From contig CAXXKK010000004.1 of NCBI GenBank assembly GCA_963676845.2, positions 1-64,000 of the forward strand: a stretch of DNA of 64,000 bases. The letters are read 5' to 3'. The notes under the pieces are model-generated. The model did no database searches. It saw nothing but the letters and a program-made list of their open reading frames with translations, and was not told where the DNA came from. Source of the stretch: G963662675 sp963676845 (GTDB lineage: Bacteria; Bacteroidota; Bacteroidia; Bacteroidales; Prolixibacteraceae). Shown one piece after another: positions 1 to 8,741 of the stretch. The translations under genes and the position numbers were made by a program. Positions within the stretch are counted from its first letter, which is position 1, and each line of letters begins with the position of its first letter.

Positions 1-959
1 ACATTAATAGCAATAGGAACTCCATGCGTTTTGTGCAAAGTTTCCTGATCGTATCTAAAATCATCATCATCCTCTATATCATCGTGAATTAATGAAGCTT
101 TGTGAAAGCATTCAATAATTACGGTCATTTTAAATTGATTGTCCTCATTAACCTCATCCACATAAGAACGGTAAGCCAGCAATGCCAGCAATGGACGAAT
201 TCGCTGTCCTCCCATCAGCATCATCCGCTCTGCCAGTTTTTCGGTTTCATTATTTTTGCTGAAAAATTGTTTCAACTTAAACTCGGTAAAATAATCATCC
301 ACCTGGTCTTTTAATAATGAAACAGATAAGGGTTGATACACGGGATTTTGCTTAAACAAATGGATCTCTTCAAAAAGCCAGCCCGAATCAAGTTTAGTAT
401 CTTCACATCCGTCATATAAAAGAGGAATTCCAAAAACAGGAACTGCTGCCCGGGAAACAGGCTCAAACGAACGCTGCAGAACCGACATACAACTCACACC
501 AATAACTGCATCAATTGCACCTTCTTCAACCAAACCAACAGCAACGGTTGTTCCCTCTGCCACCAAAGTGGTATAGCCCAAGGCTTCAGCTTCATTTAAA
601 ATACGATCGATCTGACAACCTTTACATCCGGCACAAATCAATCCTAATTCATCCATCTCGGCCTGGCAAGACTTGGAATTTTTCAGGCATTGGGGCAATA
701 AAAGCAAACGCCTATCAAAGGGAGTAGCAGCTATGATATTTCTCCAAAGTTCATTTCCACATAAAACAATGGTAAAATCCAGGAACTCCTGATCCATATC
801 CAAAGAATGGAGTAATTCTGTTGCCAGATTCTCTATGTCTTCAAAATCCATAGGAGGTTTCAGTTGCTTATCAACAACCAAACTACGGGCAGCTTTACGC
901 AGCAAGCTACGGGTCTTTACATCCTGAGGAACCTTTAATAATCGCTGAGTTTTAATCAT
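1..959 (-). CDS. DUF116 domain fused to polyprenyl synthetase, 3' end off the left edge
   Basis: The first 319 codons are visible from ATG at 959; the gene continues past base 1. The N-terminal half (about residues 1-200) resembles DUF116, with a cysteine cluster CAGCKGC near residue 100 and further cysteines before it, so it could hold an iron-sulfur cluster or thiols. From about residue 215 it becomes an isoprenyl diphosphate synthase: GGQRIRPLL matches the GGxRxRP substrate motif and FHKASLIHDDIED is the first Asp-rich DDxxD motif that binds Mg and the allylic diphosphate. The second Asp-rich motif lies outside the window. It is the last visible gene of an operon, 6 bp after the radical SAM gene. 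Family knowledge predicts chain elongation of isoprenoid diphosphates; the role of the DUF116 part is unknown. The fusion is in a single uninterrupted frame. Confidence 0.88.
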   Translation of the reverse strand, partial: MIKTQRLLKVPQDVKTRSLLRKAARSLVVDKQLKPPMDFEDIENLATELLHSLDMDQEFLDFTIVLCGNELWRNIIAATPFDRRLLLLPQCLKNSKSCQAEMDELGLICAGCKGCQIDRILNEAEALGYTTLVAEGTTVAVGLVEEGAIDAVIGVSCMSVLQRSFEPVSRAAVPVFGIPLLYDGCEDTKLDSGWLFEEIHLFKQNPVYQPLSVSLLKDQVDDYFTEFKLKQFFSKNNETEKLAERMMLMGGQRIRPLLALLAYRSYVDEVNEDNQFKMTVIIECFHKASLIHDDIEDDDDFRYDQETLHKTHGVPIAIN

Positions 960-965
960 ATTCTA

Positions 966-2141
966 CTATCCGTATGCGCCCATGCCAAAGAAGGCCCACT
1001 TTTTTGCAAATTTATAAATCTTACTTTTTTCAGGTATCGGATCATCCATCCCATGGCTACAAACCACAGGCATTGTACGCAAGCGTGCAGCTTCGTTGTC
1101 CCTTCCTGATGTATCTTTTGCTTTGTGCTTTTCTGTAAAATCCACTAACCATTGAGGATCTTCCATAATTATACAACCCGAAGTTTTCTTTGGAATTTCT
1201 TCCTTCATATCCCTTAAAAATAAGGAAGAATCATAAATATCCTTCAATGGTTTATCAACAACATTATCGGTTGCAAATTGAATGACCGGACATGGCTCAA
1301 TATAACCCGATGCATTGATATGATGACTTAAGCCAGTAGCTGCCGGACAAAGTCCATTCCCTTCGCCGTCCCAATATGCATCAATTAAGACAATATCGAA
1401 TTTCAGGCGGGCATCAACCATAAACTGACGCAGCTGCCTGATTTCATCCTTACTTAAGCTTAATTCAACATTTGGATTAGGACCAACCGGACGATAAATG
1501 TAGTACCACAGGTAACTTACTCCCTGGTCAATTACAGATTGAATAAATTCCGGTGATAAAGCCAGATTCAGGTTCGACTTGCATACACTCATGGCAACTC
1601 CGGTTATTAAACCAGCATTGGTAGAGTTAGTTATGGCCTGCCTTGTTTTTTGATAGACATGATCGCCTCCACGCCTAACATCTGCCACGTCCTCATCGCC
1701 TTCAAAACTAATTAAAGGAGTAACATTGGCCACTTTTCGAAGCTTTTCTGCAACTTCTTCAGTTAGCAAAGTGCCGTTTGTGAAAAGCTGAAAATAGCAA
1801 TCAGAATGTTTCTCAAAAATGTCAAACAATGGTTTATACAGAAGGGGCTCTCCTCCCAATATTCCAAAGAAATAAGAGCCTTGTGCTTTTGTTTCAGTAA
1901 TTATCTTATCCAGTTGTTCGGCAGACATCCGTGCCTTTTTCTTCTTACCCATTACCCAACAGCCCTGACAATTCAGGTTGCAATCATCGGTAACAGAAAT
2001 AAAATGAAAAGCCGGAAAAAACTTACCCTTTTTCTTTTTCTTCTGAAACCGGTTTATGCTGAGCATCCCTTTGATGCCCATGTTGTAAATGAATTTATAT
2101 AGGCAACGCCTGTCTGTTTTAAACAGAAATCGTTTTAACAT
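966..2141 (-). CDS. radical SAM enzyme
   Basis: The motif CNLNCQGC (CxxxCxxC, about residues 54-61 from the chosen start) binds the 4Fe-4S cluster of radical SAM enzymes, and GGEPLL follows where the SAM-binding GGE motif is expected. Further cysteines occur in GLCPAAT, PCPVIQ, SGCIIM and VVCSHG, so an auxiliary cluster is possible, but a clear SPASM pattern was not established. An in-frame start at 2207 would overlap the upstream gene by 65 bp; ATG at 2141 begins one base after that gene's stop and gives 391 residues, so I prefer it. Its substrate is unknown. Tight packing with an iron-sulfur protein and a prenyl synthase suggests a shared pathway, perhaps modification of an isoprenoid or of a partner protein; this is inference. 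Confidence 0.9.
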   Translation of the reverse strand: MLKRFLFKTDRRCLYKFIYNMGIKGMLSINRFQKKKKKGKFFPAFHFISVTDDCNLNCQGCWVMGKKKKARMSAEQLDKIITETKAQGSYFFGILGGEPLLYKPLFDIFEKHSDCYFQLFTNGTLLTEEVAEKLRKVANVTPLISFEGDEDVADVRRGGDHVYQKTRQAITNSTNAGLITGVAMSVCKSNLNLALSPEFIQSVIDQGVSYLWYYIYRPVGPNPNVELSLSKDEIRQLRQFMVDARLKFDIVLIDAYWDGEGNGLCPAATGLSHHINASGYIEPCPVIQFATDNVVDKPLKDIYDSSLFLRDMKEEIPKKTSGCIIMEDPQWLVDFTEKHKAKDTSGRDNEAARLRTMPVVCSHGMDDPIPEKSKIYKFAKKWAFFGMGAYG

Positions 2142-2142
2142 A

Positions 2143-2916
2143 CTAGTCTTCTCTCTTGAATCCTTTTTTAAACTCCTCCAATGCTTTCTTTCGCTCTTCC
2201 TCGGCAAGTTGCATCACTCCTTCTCTGAAAATATTTTTTCGTGCTCTGTTTCGTTCGTTTAAGGTAGATAACAAACTACCCGGGTTAGATGTTGCAACGG
2301 GTTTCTTTTCTCCCGGCTCAGCACCTGCCAGAGCTGATTTCTCAGTCAACCTGGGAAAAATAATAGCCTGCGCAGGACAAGTTCTTCCACAAGCCGGACA
2401 ATTATTTTTACATGAAAGAGGATTACTAACTGTTAAGCTCTTTTTCTTTTCGAAAGTATATACACCAAACACACAAAACCGGGCGCATTGACCACATAAC
2501 GTACAACGTGATTCATCGATTATCGGATACCATGCAGGAACATCCAAATCACTTTCCCGAACCTGGTAGTGTGCAGAGCCTTCTTCCAGTTGATATGAGT
2601 TTGTCAGCTGATCGAATACTTCATCTGCAGACTGAACTTTCAGATTCAACACTTCAAATTCACCAAAGTCTACACCATTCTGAATAAACATATTTTTGAT
2701 AGCACGGGGATAACAGGCAACAATCAACTTTTGATCGTACTTCTTGCCCATTTCTTCAAGTATTTCTTTTTCCTGAAGACTCAAAGCACATAAATCCTTC
2801 AGCTCATAAACATCAGCGTCCAACTTTTGGACACTATCCAAAATCTTATCTGTTTTATCCGATGAAACTGATCCTGCCCCACATCTACATACAAATATTG
2901 CCGTGTTTTTCTGCAT
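2143..2916 (-). CDS. iron-sulfur protein with HdrA-like N-terminus and ferredoxin domain
   Basis: A 257-residue protein. The N-terminal 100 residues begin with a beta strand and CRCG, and contain VACYPR near residue 68, reminiscent of the N-terminal domain of heterodisulfide-reductase HdrA-type proteins. The middle carries two cluster motifs, CTLCGQCARFC (Cys 138, 141, 144, 148) and CKNNCPACGRTCP (Cys 169, 173, 176, 180), so a 2[4Fe-4S] ferredoxin-like domain is likely although the second motif has an extra residue between its first two cysteines. The C-terminus is charged and probably helical. It is the first gene of the operon and probably supplies electrons to the radical SAM enzyme downstream. 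No catalytic domain of its own is recognised. Confidence 0.85.
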   Translation of the reverse strand: MQKNTAIFVCRCGAGSVSSDKTDKILDSVQKLDADVYELKDLCALSLQEKEILEEMGKKYDQKLIVACYPRAIKNMFIQNGVDFGEFEVLNLKVQSADEVFDQLTNSYQLEEGSAHYQVRESDLDVPAWYPIIDESRCTLCGQCARFCVFGVYTFEKKKSLTVSNPLSCKNNCPACGRTCPAQAIIFPRLTEKSALAGAEPGEKKPVATSNPGSLLSTLNERNRARKNIFREGVMQLAEEERKKALEEFKKGFKRED

Positions 2917-3076
2917 CTTACCTCTATTTATTTAGCTAAATAAATTAAAATACTTGCAAAAGGGAAATCTAATCAGAAAATTAAAATCCCAATTAACAAG
3001 TTTTTACAAATGAAGTAGCAATGCCAGTGACATAATTAAATGTTATTTTTGGTTTATTAATAAATCAACATAAATT

Positions 3077-3499
3077 ATGAAACCACGTTTATCCATAGTC
3101 ACGTTGGGAGTTAGTGACTTAAAGCAGTCCCGTGAATTTTATAAGAATGCCCTGGATTGGAATCCTGCAAACGGAAGTGATGACAAGATTGTATTTTATA
3201 ATCACGGAGGAATTGTATTTTCACTTTATCCTCTAAATGGGTTAGCCGAAGATGCAAATATTTCACCCACCCGAAGTGGTTTTTCCGGCGTATCACTTGC
3301 CATTAACTTAGACTCAAAAGAAGCAATTGACGAGCTTTACAAAAAAGTAATCGCAAACGGTGCAAAACCGATAGTTGAACCCCGTGAAACCTTCTGGGGA
3401 GGATACGATTGTTATTTTGCAGATCCAGATGGACACCACTGGGAAATTGCTTGGTCACCTTTCTGGAAATACGATGAGCAAGGAAGTTTGATTTTATAG
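3077..3499 (+). CDS. VOC (glyoxalase/bleomycin-resistance fold) family protein
   Basis: A 140-residue protein with the VOC layout: an opening strand LSIVTLGVSDLKQSREFYKNAL and the closing strand CYFADPDGHHWEIAW, where the final E is the usual metal ligand. VOC proteins bind a divalent metal and act as glyoxalases, dioxygenases, epimerases or resistance proteins; the substrate cannot be told from sequence. It stands alone and is divergent from the iron-sulfur/radical SAM operon. A possible -7 element TATTTTTG lies at 3044-3051, but no -33 TTG was found at the expected distance. Confidence 0.85.
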   Translation: MKPRLSIVTLGVSDLKQSREFYKNALDWNPANGSDDKIVFYNHGGIVFSLYPLNGLAEDANISPTRSGFSGVSLAINLDSKEAIDELYKKVIANGAKPIVEPRETFWGGYDCYFADPDGHHWEIAWSPFWKYDEQGSLIL

Positions 3500-3552
3500 T
3501 AAAGAGTAATATTTTTATACTAACTAATCAAATTGCTAAAATCAAACTCCTC

Positions 3553-5451
3553 ATGAAATACATTTTAACTTTTTTATTATCAATTCTTACAGGAATCACT
3601 TTTTCTCAAGAAGTACCAGAAAAAGAAATCACAACAAAAATTAACGAAGTAACAGTTTACATTGAAGGTGCCCAAATAACCAGAAACAAAACAATTGACC
3701 TTCCAAAAGGTACTTCCATTCTTAAATTTACGGGACTCTCTCCTTTTATTGATGCAAAAAGTATTCAGGTTAAAGCAAATGGAGAGCTCACTATCTTGAC
3801 AATGAATCACGAGATTAATTATCTTGAGAAAATTGAAAAATCGGAAGAGTTAACAAAACTTGAAAATCAACTAGAGGAGGTTAAAGACAAAATCACACTT
3901 GAACAAACCAGTTTGTCTGTGCTTGATGAAGAGTTATCTTTCCTGCAGGAAAACAAATCAATTGGAGGAGAAAATCAAACATTAACTGTAACCGACCTAA
4001 AAGAGACTTCTGAATTTTACTCAAGCAGAGTTTCAGAAATTATGCTCGAGAAAATAAAACACAAAAAAAACATTCAGGATCTCAACAAAAAAAGCGATGA
4101 CCTGCGATCTCAAATTAGTTCCATATCAAATACCCGGGATTTTGGTTCGGGAGAAATAATCGTGAAGGTAGAAGCTAAAAATAATACGCAAGCTGATTTC
4201 AACATCTCATATCTTGTATCGAATGCCAGCTGGTTCCCAACTTATGATGTTCGCTCAAAAACAATAAATGATCCTATTGAATTGGTTTATAAAGCAAATA
4301 TAAAACAAGACACAAAGATTGACTGGGTTGATGTTAAGCTTAAGATTTCATCCTCTAATCCAACAAACTCAGAAACAGCACCGGCATTAAAAACATACTT
4401 TTTAGGTTATAACACTCAACCTCCGGTTTATGATAAGACAATAAATACTGTATCTGGTAAAGTATATCTGGACTACGAACCATTGGCCGGGGCAACAGTA
4501 GTAGTTAAAGGAACAACCATAGGAGCCGTTACAGATGTTGATGGCAGTTATTCTTTATCTATTCCTGAAAATGCATCCTATCTTGATTTTTCATTTGTTG
4601 GTTGTGTTCCTCAAACCAAACCGATTAATTCCGACATAATAAATGTGACAATGGAAGAAGAAGCCATAGCATTGGAAGAAGTAGTTGCTGTTGGATATGG
4701 AGGAGCTATGGATTACGAATTTGGAGACGATTTTATTTTATATGAGGTAGAGGCAGAAGCAAACGCAGCATCCCACATAGAAATAAATAAAAACATTAGG
4801 GGTTCAAATTCAATTCCAATAGAGTCGACTCAAATAGCCAACCAAACAACCATTGATTTTGATATTCAAACTCCATACACCATAAAGTCTGAAAATAAAA
4901 GTTTCTCTATCGATATGGTTAGCTATAACATCCCGGCCTCATATCAATATTACAGCATCCCTAAAATCAACAACAATGCATACTTGCTTGCCAATATAAC
5001 GAACTGGGAGCAATACAATCTGATGGAAGGTGAAGCCAACATCTTTTTTGAAGACACCTATATTGGAAAAACTGTTGTTGATACTCGCTACATAGCTGAC
5101 ACACTTCAACTATCACTTGGTATTGATAAAAACGTAACAGTTAATCGTGAAAAACTAAAAGATTACAGAGAAAAGCAATTTATTGGCAATAAGCAAGAAG
5201 AAACAAAAGATTGGGAATTAACTGTTAAAAACAACAAGAATCAGGAGATTAGTCTTTTGCTTTTAGATCAGGTTCCTGTTTCAACCCTAAAGGAAATTGA
5301 AGTAAAAATTGAAGATATATCAAAAGGGATATTTGATGAATATACAGGGGAAGTAAAATGGGAATTAGAAATTGCTCCGGGAGAAAAGAAAGATATCAGA
5401 CTAAAATATTCTGTCACATATCCCCAAAATAGGAATGTACTGGTTGAATAG
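3553..5451 (+). CDS. MuiA-type DUF4140/DUF4139 protein with inserted carboxypeptidase-regulatory-like domain
   Basis: A 632-residue secreted protein with a signal peptide (hydrophobic residues 4-17, SQE near the cut). The N-terminal DUF4140 region (about 25-120) is followed by a coiled-coil stretch rich in E, K and L (about 90-190), then the DUF4139 beta region that starts near residue 200 and resumes toward the C-terminus. Between the two parts of DUF4139 (about 298-385) sits a carboxypeptidase-regulatory-like domain, VSGKVYLDYEPLAGATVVVKG, ending in ALEEVVAVGYG, a segment otherwise typical of SusC-type TonB receptors. The family is named from mucoidy inhibitor A; its molecular function is unknown. 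It probably acts in the periplasm or outer membrane. Confidence 0.85.
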   Translation: MKYILTFLLSILTGITFSQEVPEKEITTKINEVTVYIEGAQITRNKTIDLPKGTSILKFTGLSPFIDAKSIQVKANGELTILTMNHEINYLEKIEKSEELTKLENQLEEVKDKITLEQTSLSVLDEELSFLQENKSIGGENQTLTVTDLKETSEFYSSRVSEIMLEKIKHKKNIQDLNKKSDDLRSQISSISNTRDFGSGEIIVKVEAKNNTQADFNISYLVSNASWFPTYDVRSKTINDPIELVYKANIKQDTKIDWVDVKLKISSSNPTNSETAPALKTYFLGYNTQPPVYDKTINTVSGKVYLDYEPLAGATVVVKGTTIGAVTDVDGSYSLSIPENASYLDFSFVGCVPQTKPINSDIINVTMEEEAIALEEVVAVGYGGAMDYEFGDDFILYEVEAEANAASHIEINKNIRGSNSIPIESTQIANQTTIDFDIQTPYTIKSENKSFSIDMVSYNIPASYQYYSIPKINNNAYLLANITNWEQYNLMEGEANIFFEDTYIGKTVVDTRYIADTLQLSLGIDKNVTVNREKLKDYREKQFIGNKQEETKDWELTVKNNKNQEISLLLLDQVPVSTLKEIEVKIEDISKGIFDEYTGEVKWELEIAPGEKKDIRLKYSVTYPQNRNVLVE

Positions 5452-5491
5452 AAATTTAATCTGATTTTGATTAGATGAAAACTTACAATTG

Positions 5492-6364
5492 ATGGATAAA
5501 AATCAATCCAAACCACTTTTTATCATCAACCCTAATGCAGGGAGAAAGAAAAATAAGAAGTTTCACCGTCAACTTTTAAAGTACCAATCAAAAGCTGACA
5601 TTCGTTTCTCGAAATATCCCGGGCACAGTAGTGAGATCGTTAAGGAGGAAATAAACAATTACGATGTATTTGTAACTGTTGGTGGCGATGGAACGGTAAA
5701 CGAAATAGCCTCTGCATTGATTGGCTACAACAAAAAAATGGCTGTCTTTCCTGCTGGTTCCGGTAATGGATTTGCCCGCGAGTTTAGCTTTACCAAGGAC
5801 ATTCACAAACTTTTTAACGCAATTGAAAAAGGAAAGACAATCCCTACCGATGTTATTTTTATTAACGATCGCCCCTGCATCCATGTGGCAGGTATTGGTT
5901 TCGACAGTACAGTTGTCACTCAATTTCAACGGTTAAATAAACATGGATTTATAAACTATTCGCGAACTGTTCTTCAAGTCATTCTTGGTTTTAACCCCAT
6001 TGAAGCATCAATTGAAACCCAAAACGAAATTATCAGGGGAAAATTCTTCATGATCAACATAGCAAACACCGGACAATTTGGTTATAATGTCCGCATTTGC
6101 CCGCAAAGCAAGGCTACCGATGGAAAATTCGAACTTGTATTGATTTTTCCCTTTCCAAAATGGAAATTTCCACTATTTGCTTTAAAAATGATGACGGGCA
6201 AACTCAAACCATCCAGGCATGTCCGGTTTATTTCTGTTGACAACGAAGTTATCATAAACACTCCGGAAACAAATTTTGAAATTGAAGGAGAACCGGTTCA
6301 ACTGAAAAGTCCGGTAACAATCCGGATTGAAAAAGGTGCGTTGCAAGTTGTAAACCCGAAGTAG
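5492..6364 (+). CDS. diacylglycerol kinase / YegS-like lipid kinase
   Basis: A 290-residue member of the diacylglycerol kinase catalytic family. FIINPNAG near the N-terminus, VTVGGDGTVNEIASAL (nucleotide-binding GGDGT loop) and FPAGSGNGFARE are the diagnostic motifs. It should phosphorylate diacylglycerol or a related lipid with ATP, possibly recycling diacylglycerol into phospholipid synthesis. A TTG one codon upstream (5489) is possible, but ATG at 5492 is the natural start. It follows the MuiA-like gene after about 40 bp and may be cotranscribed with it. The stop is followed immediately by the repeat array at 6419. Confidence 0.92.
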   Translation: MDKNQSKPLFIINPNAGRKKNKKFHRQLLKYQSKADIRFSKYPGHSSEIVKEEINNYDVFVTVGGDGTVNEIASALIGYNKKMAVFPAGSGNGFAREFSFTKDIHKLFNAIEKGKTIPTDVIFINDRPCIHVAGIGFDSTVVTQFQRLNKHGFINYSRTVLQVILGFNPIEASIETQNEIIRGKFFMINIANTGQFGYNVRICPQSKATDGKFELVLIFPFPKWKFPLFALKMMTGKLKPSRHVRFISVDNEVIINTPETNFEIEGEPVQLKSPVTIRIEKGALQVVNPK

Positions 6365-6418
6365 ATCATAGTGAACTAACCAGTCGCAGTAATCAGGAAA
6401 CGGCTTTTGATGAAGTCC

Positions 6419-6634
6419 TGCAAGTAGATGATGTCGTCTTACATGTTTTTTCGAATCCTTGCAGCAAAATCTTAGTTTCTTGCAGTATTCTTTATGGTCT
6501 TGCAAGTTTTTTTTAAGCCTTGCAGCCTTTTTTTAAAATCACTGCAGCTTTTTCCCCGGTCTTGCGCTGCAAGAAAGCAAAAAATACCTGCAAGACAGGT
6601 AAAAACCCATGCAAGTTGAGTAAACAGTATGCAA
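6419..6634 (+). repeat. intergenic array of TGCA-centred motifs with 20-22 bp period and inverted arms
   Basis: In the 530 bp between the lipid kinase and the TIR-like gene, a TGCA core occurs at 6419, 6460, 6481, 6501, 6521, 6543, 6568, 6589, 6610 and 6630, with a degenerate TACA at 6440. Steps are 21, 20, 21, 20, 20, 22, 25, 21, 21 and 20 bp. In the left part the motif reads CTTGCAG followed by T-rich sequence; in the right part it reads A-rich sequence followed by TGCAAG; the switch is at the palindrome-like CTTGCGCTGCAAG (6561-6573). The whole is therefore an imperfect inverted repeat built of two-helical-turn units. No protein reading makes sense of it. The rest of the gap (6640-6893) is AT-rich; apart from one lone TGCA at 6713 I see nothing in it. 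Confidence 0.75.
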
Positions 6635-6893
6635 GACGTCTTAAAATGGAGCAAGGAGCTCAGAATGAGTGGATGACTACAACTTAAACTTATGTTGAAA
6701 ACTTTGACCGCTTGCAGGAATGAGCTTGTTGTATATTTTGATAACTTGGGGAGGAAATAAAAAACACAAGAGTTATAGCTAAAATATGCAATACATATTT
6801 ATAGGATAACTTTAGAGGATATACGGCAGAGTTAAGTGTAATTTAATAGTATCCAACAAGTTTATGATAGCCACAATATAATATTCAATCAAT

Positions 6894-7766
6894 ATGGATT
6901 CTAAAGAGATTATTGTTAAAAAAATTGATGAACTAATTAAACAAGAAAGTTTTTTCCCTTGGGAAAAATGTAGCTATAAAAGGCCAGAACATGGTCCAGA
7001 TAAAGTCTACGGAAAAGAACCATCCGCAGAATGGGATACTTGGGTTAATCGAATTGAGCGATTATTAAAAAAAACAGTGATAAAGGAATCAGAACCATAT
7101 ATTTATTTCTCATCTGCGCAAAGCGCTAAGATAGAAGGAAACTACAGAGATCAATTTGACAAAGCAAAAAATGGATATATAAGTGCACTTTCCTCATTAA
7201 AAAATCTATTCCTAGAGGGAGATGTATTTGATGAGTTACTTATCAAACCGTCACAAAAAGACACGAGTCGAATTAATCAAAAACCAAATCAAAAACATAC
7301 TTCTGAGTTTGATGAGAAAAAAGTATTTATTGTGCATGGTCATGATCACAATCTCAAAATTGAGCTAGAGGTATTTCTTTCACACATTGGATTAAAACCA
7401 ATAGTACTGCATCGAGAGGTAGATAATGGAAAAACAATTATTGAGAAATTCGAAAAGAATAGTGATGTTGCATATGTTTTTGTTTTATTGACACCCGATG
7501 AGATTGCATTTACAATAGAGCAAGAGCATCAATTAGATAAAGACAGGAGAAAAGAATATAGGGCAAGGCCTAATGTTATTTTTGAATTTGGATATTTCAT
7601 TGCCAAGTTAGGAAGAAACAGAGTCTGTGCCTTGTATAAAGAAAATGTTACAATCCCTAGCGATCTTAATGGATTTCTTTATAAGAAAGTCGATTTAAAT
7701 ATTGAAGAATTAGGATTTTCCATAATTAAAGAATTAAAAGCTGCGGGATTAAAAGTACAACTTTAA
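6894..7766 (+). CDS. TIR-like (PF10137-type) nucleotide-binding protein, putative defence effector
   Basis: A 290-residue protein. Residues 143-270 match the TIR-like family of predicted nucleotide-binding proteins: VFIVHGHD (144-151), DNGKTIIEKFE (178-187) and ARPNVIFEFGYF (224-235). Glu184 is the likely catalytic residue by analogy with NAD-cleaving TIR domains. The N-terminal 115 residues are of no recognised family and look alpha-helical and charged; a short polar linker (about 118-140) separates the parts. In known anti-phage systems such TIR-like domains degrade NAD when an adjacent sensor is triggered. No cyclic-nucleotide synthase, STING or Argonaute partner is next to it, so a self-contained effector is the best guess. 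Codon use is AT-rich (many ata, aga, tta), suggesting transfer. Confidence 0.82.
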   Translation: MDSKEIIVKKIDELIKQESFFPWEKCSYKRPEHGPDKVYGKEPSAEWDTWVNRIERLLKKTVIKESEPYIYFSSAQSAKIEGNYRDQFDKAKNGYISALSSLKNLFLEGDVFDELLIKPSQKDTSRINQKPNQKHTSEFDEKKVFIVHGHDHNLKIELEVFLSHIGLKPIVLHREVDNGKTIIEKFEKNSDVAYVFVLLTPDEIAFTIEQEHQLDKDRRKEYRARPNVIFEFGYFIAKLGRNRVCALYKENVTIPSDLNGFLYKKVDLNIEELGFSIIKELKAAGLKVQL

Positions 7767-7887
7767 GTCTAGATAGATTATTGATAATAAAATCTGCTCA
7801 TATTATTTTGCATATTCCATATGCTACAAAATTAATTCACTACAAAACAAACATCTACCCTATTAAGCATAAGTAACAAATATAAAA

Positions 7888-8526
7888 ATGGGAACATTTG
7901 AAATTTCAGTCGATAGATTTAATGAATTTGCTTCCGAATTCGCAGAAAGATTTATGAATATTGATTCATATATAACTCATTTTGAAAAGTTCTGCGATTT
8001 TCACGAAAGCAATGAACCTAAAATATTAGAATTAGGTTGTGGACCTGGTAATGTGACAAAATTTTTAAAAAATCGATTTGAAAATTCTCAAATAACAGCA
8101 ATTGATCTGGCTCCTAAAATGATACAAATTGCAAAACAAACGATAATGGGTGTTGATTTTAGAATAATGGATGTCAGAAATATTAATTCATTTCAAACTC
8201 AATTTGATTCAATTATGTGTTCCTTCTGCCTACCATTTTTATCAAAATCTGACACATATAAATTAATTTCAGATTGTTCCGAAAAACTATATAAGAATGG
8301 AGTTCTCTATATAAGTACAATGGAAGGAGATGAATCAAAAGCAGGATTTGAAACAACAAGTTTTACTGGGGAATCGAAAATATATTTTAACTATCATAAA
8401 AATCTTGATCTTGAAAAGGCTTTTTTAGAAAATGGGTTTTCAATCGAATATAATGTTCGTCAAAAATATTACGAGCCCAACGGAGATATTACAATTGACC
8501 TGATTATGATTGGAAGGAAAAAATAA
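7888..8526 (+). CDS. class I SAM-dependent methyltransferase
   Basis: A 212-residue protein with the Rossmann-fold SAM-binding motif ILELGCGPGN (motif I, near residue 50), the acidic end of strand 2 in ITAIDLAPKMIQIAKQ, and a motif IV region DSIMCSFCLPF. It resembles the ubiE/tehB-like small-molecule methyltransferases; the substrate is unknown. It lies 121 bp after the TIR-like gene in an AT-rich accessory patch, and may have arrived with it, though the gap argues against tight coupling. Confidence 0.88.
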   Translation: MGTFEISVDRFNEFASEFAERFMNIDSYITHFEKFCDFHESNEPKILELGCGPGNVTKFLKNRFENSQITAIDLAPKMIQIAKQTIMGVDFRIMDVRNINSFQTQFDSIMCSFCLPFLSKSDTYKLISDCSEKLYKNGVLYISTMEGDESKAGFETTSFTGESKIYFNYHKNLDLEKAFLENGFSIEYNVRQKYYEPNGDITIDLIMIGRKK

Positions 8527-8649
8527 CAAGCCTCAACAAAGTACAAGTTCTTTAGCGTTTTCTATTGGCAATCAATCGCTGGATACTCGAGACAATTATA
8601 TTTGCAATGTTCACATTATACTACGATAGTCGGGATGACATATAGATAT

Positions 8650-8716
8650 CAGGGCTACGCCCCTAGACGGTATAGAGTTGTTTGGCTGGTTACGAAGAGA
8701 ACAGGGCTACGCCCCT
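8650..8716. repeat. two copies of a 15-bp palindrome-like repeat
   Basis: The sequence CAGGGCTACGCCCCT occurs exactly at 8650-8664 and again at 8702-8716, 52 bp apart. Each copy can fold as a short GC-rich hairpin, and the second lies 25 bp beyond the stop of the minus-strand MscS gene, so it could serve as its terminator, though no T-run follows. It is the only GC-rich sequence in this AT-rich gap. Confidence 0.6.
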
Positions 8717-8741
8717 GAAGTTACGCAAACCTGAAACTGTT

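Noticed and set aside
2142..2207. Longer radical SAM start
   Set aside because: It would overlap the upstream gene by 65 bp, while ATG 2141 follows its stop by one base.
6419..6634. Array considered as a CRISPR
   Set aside because: The repeated core is only 4-7 bases, spacers are shorter than any CRISPR spacer, arms are inverted and no cas gene is near.
6894..7766. TIR-STING (CBASS) effector
   Set aside because: No STING domain and no cyclic-nucleotide synthase nearby; the TIR-like part is at the C-terminus.
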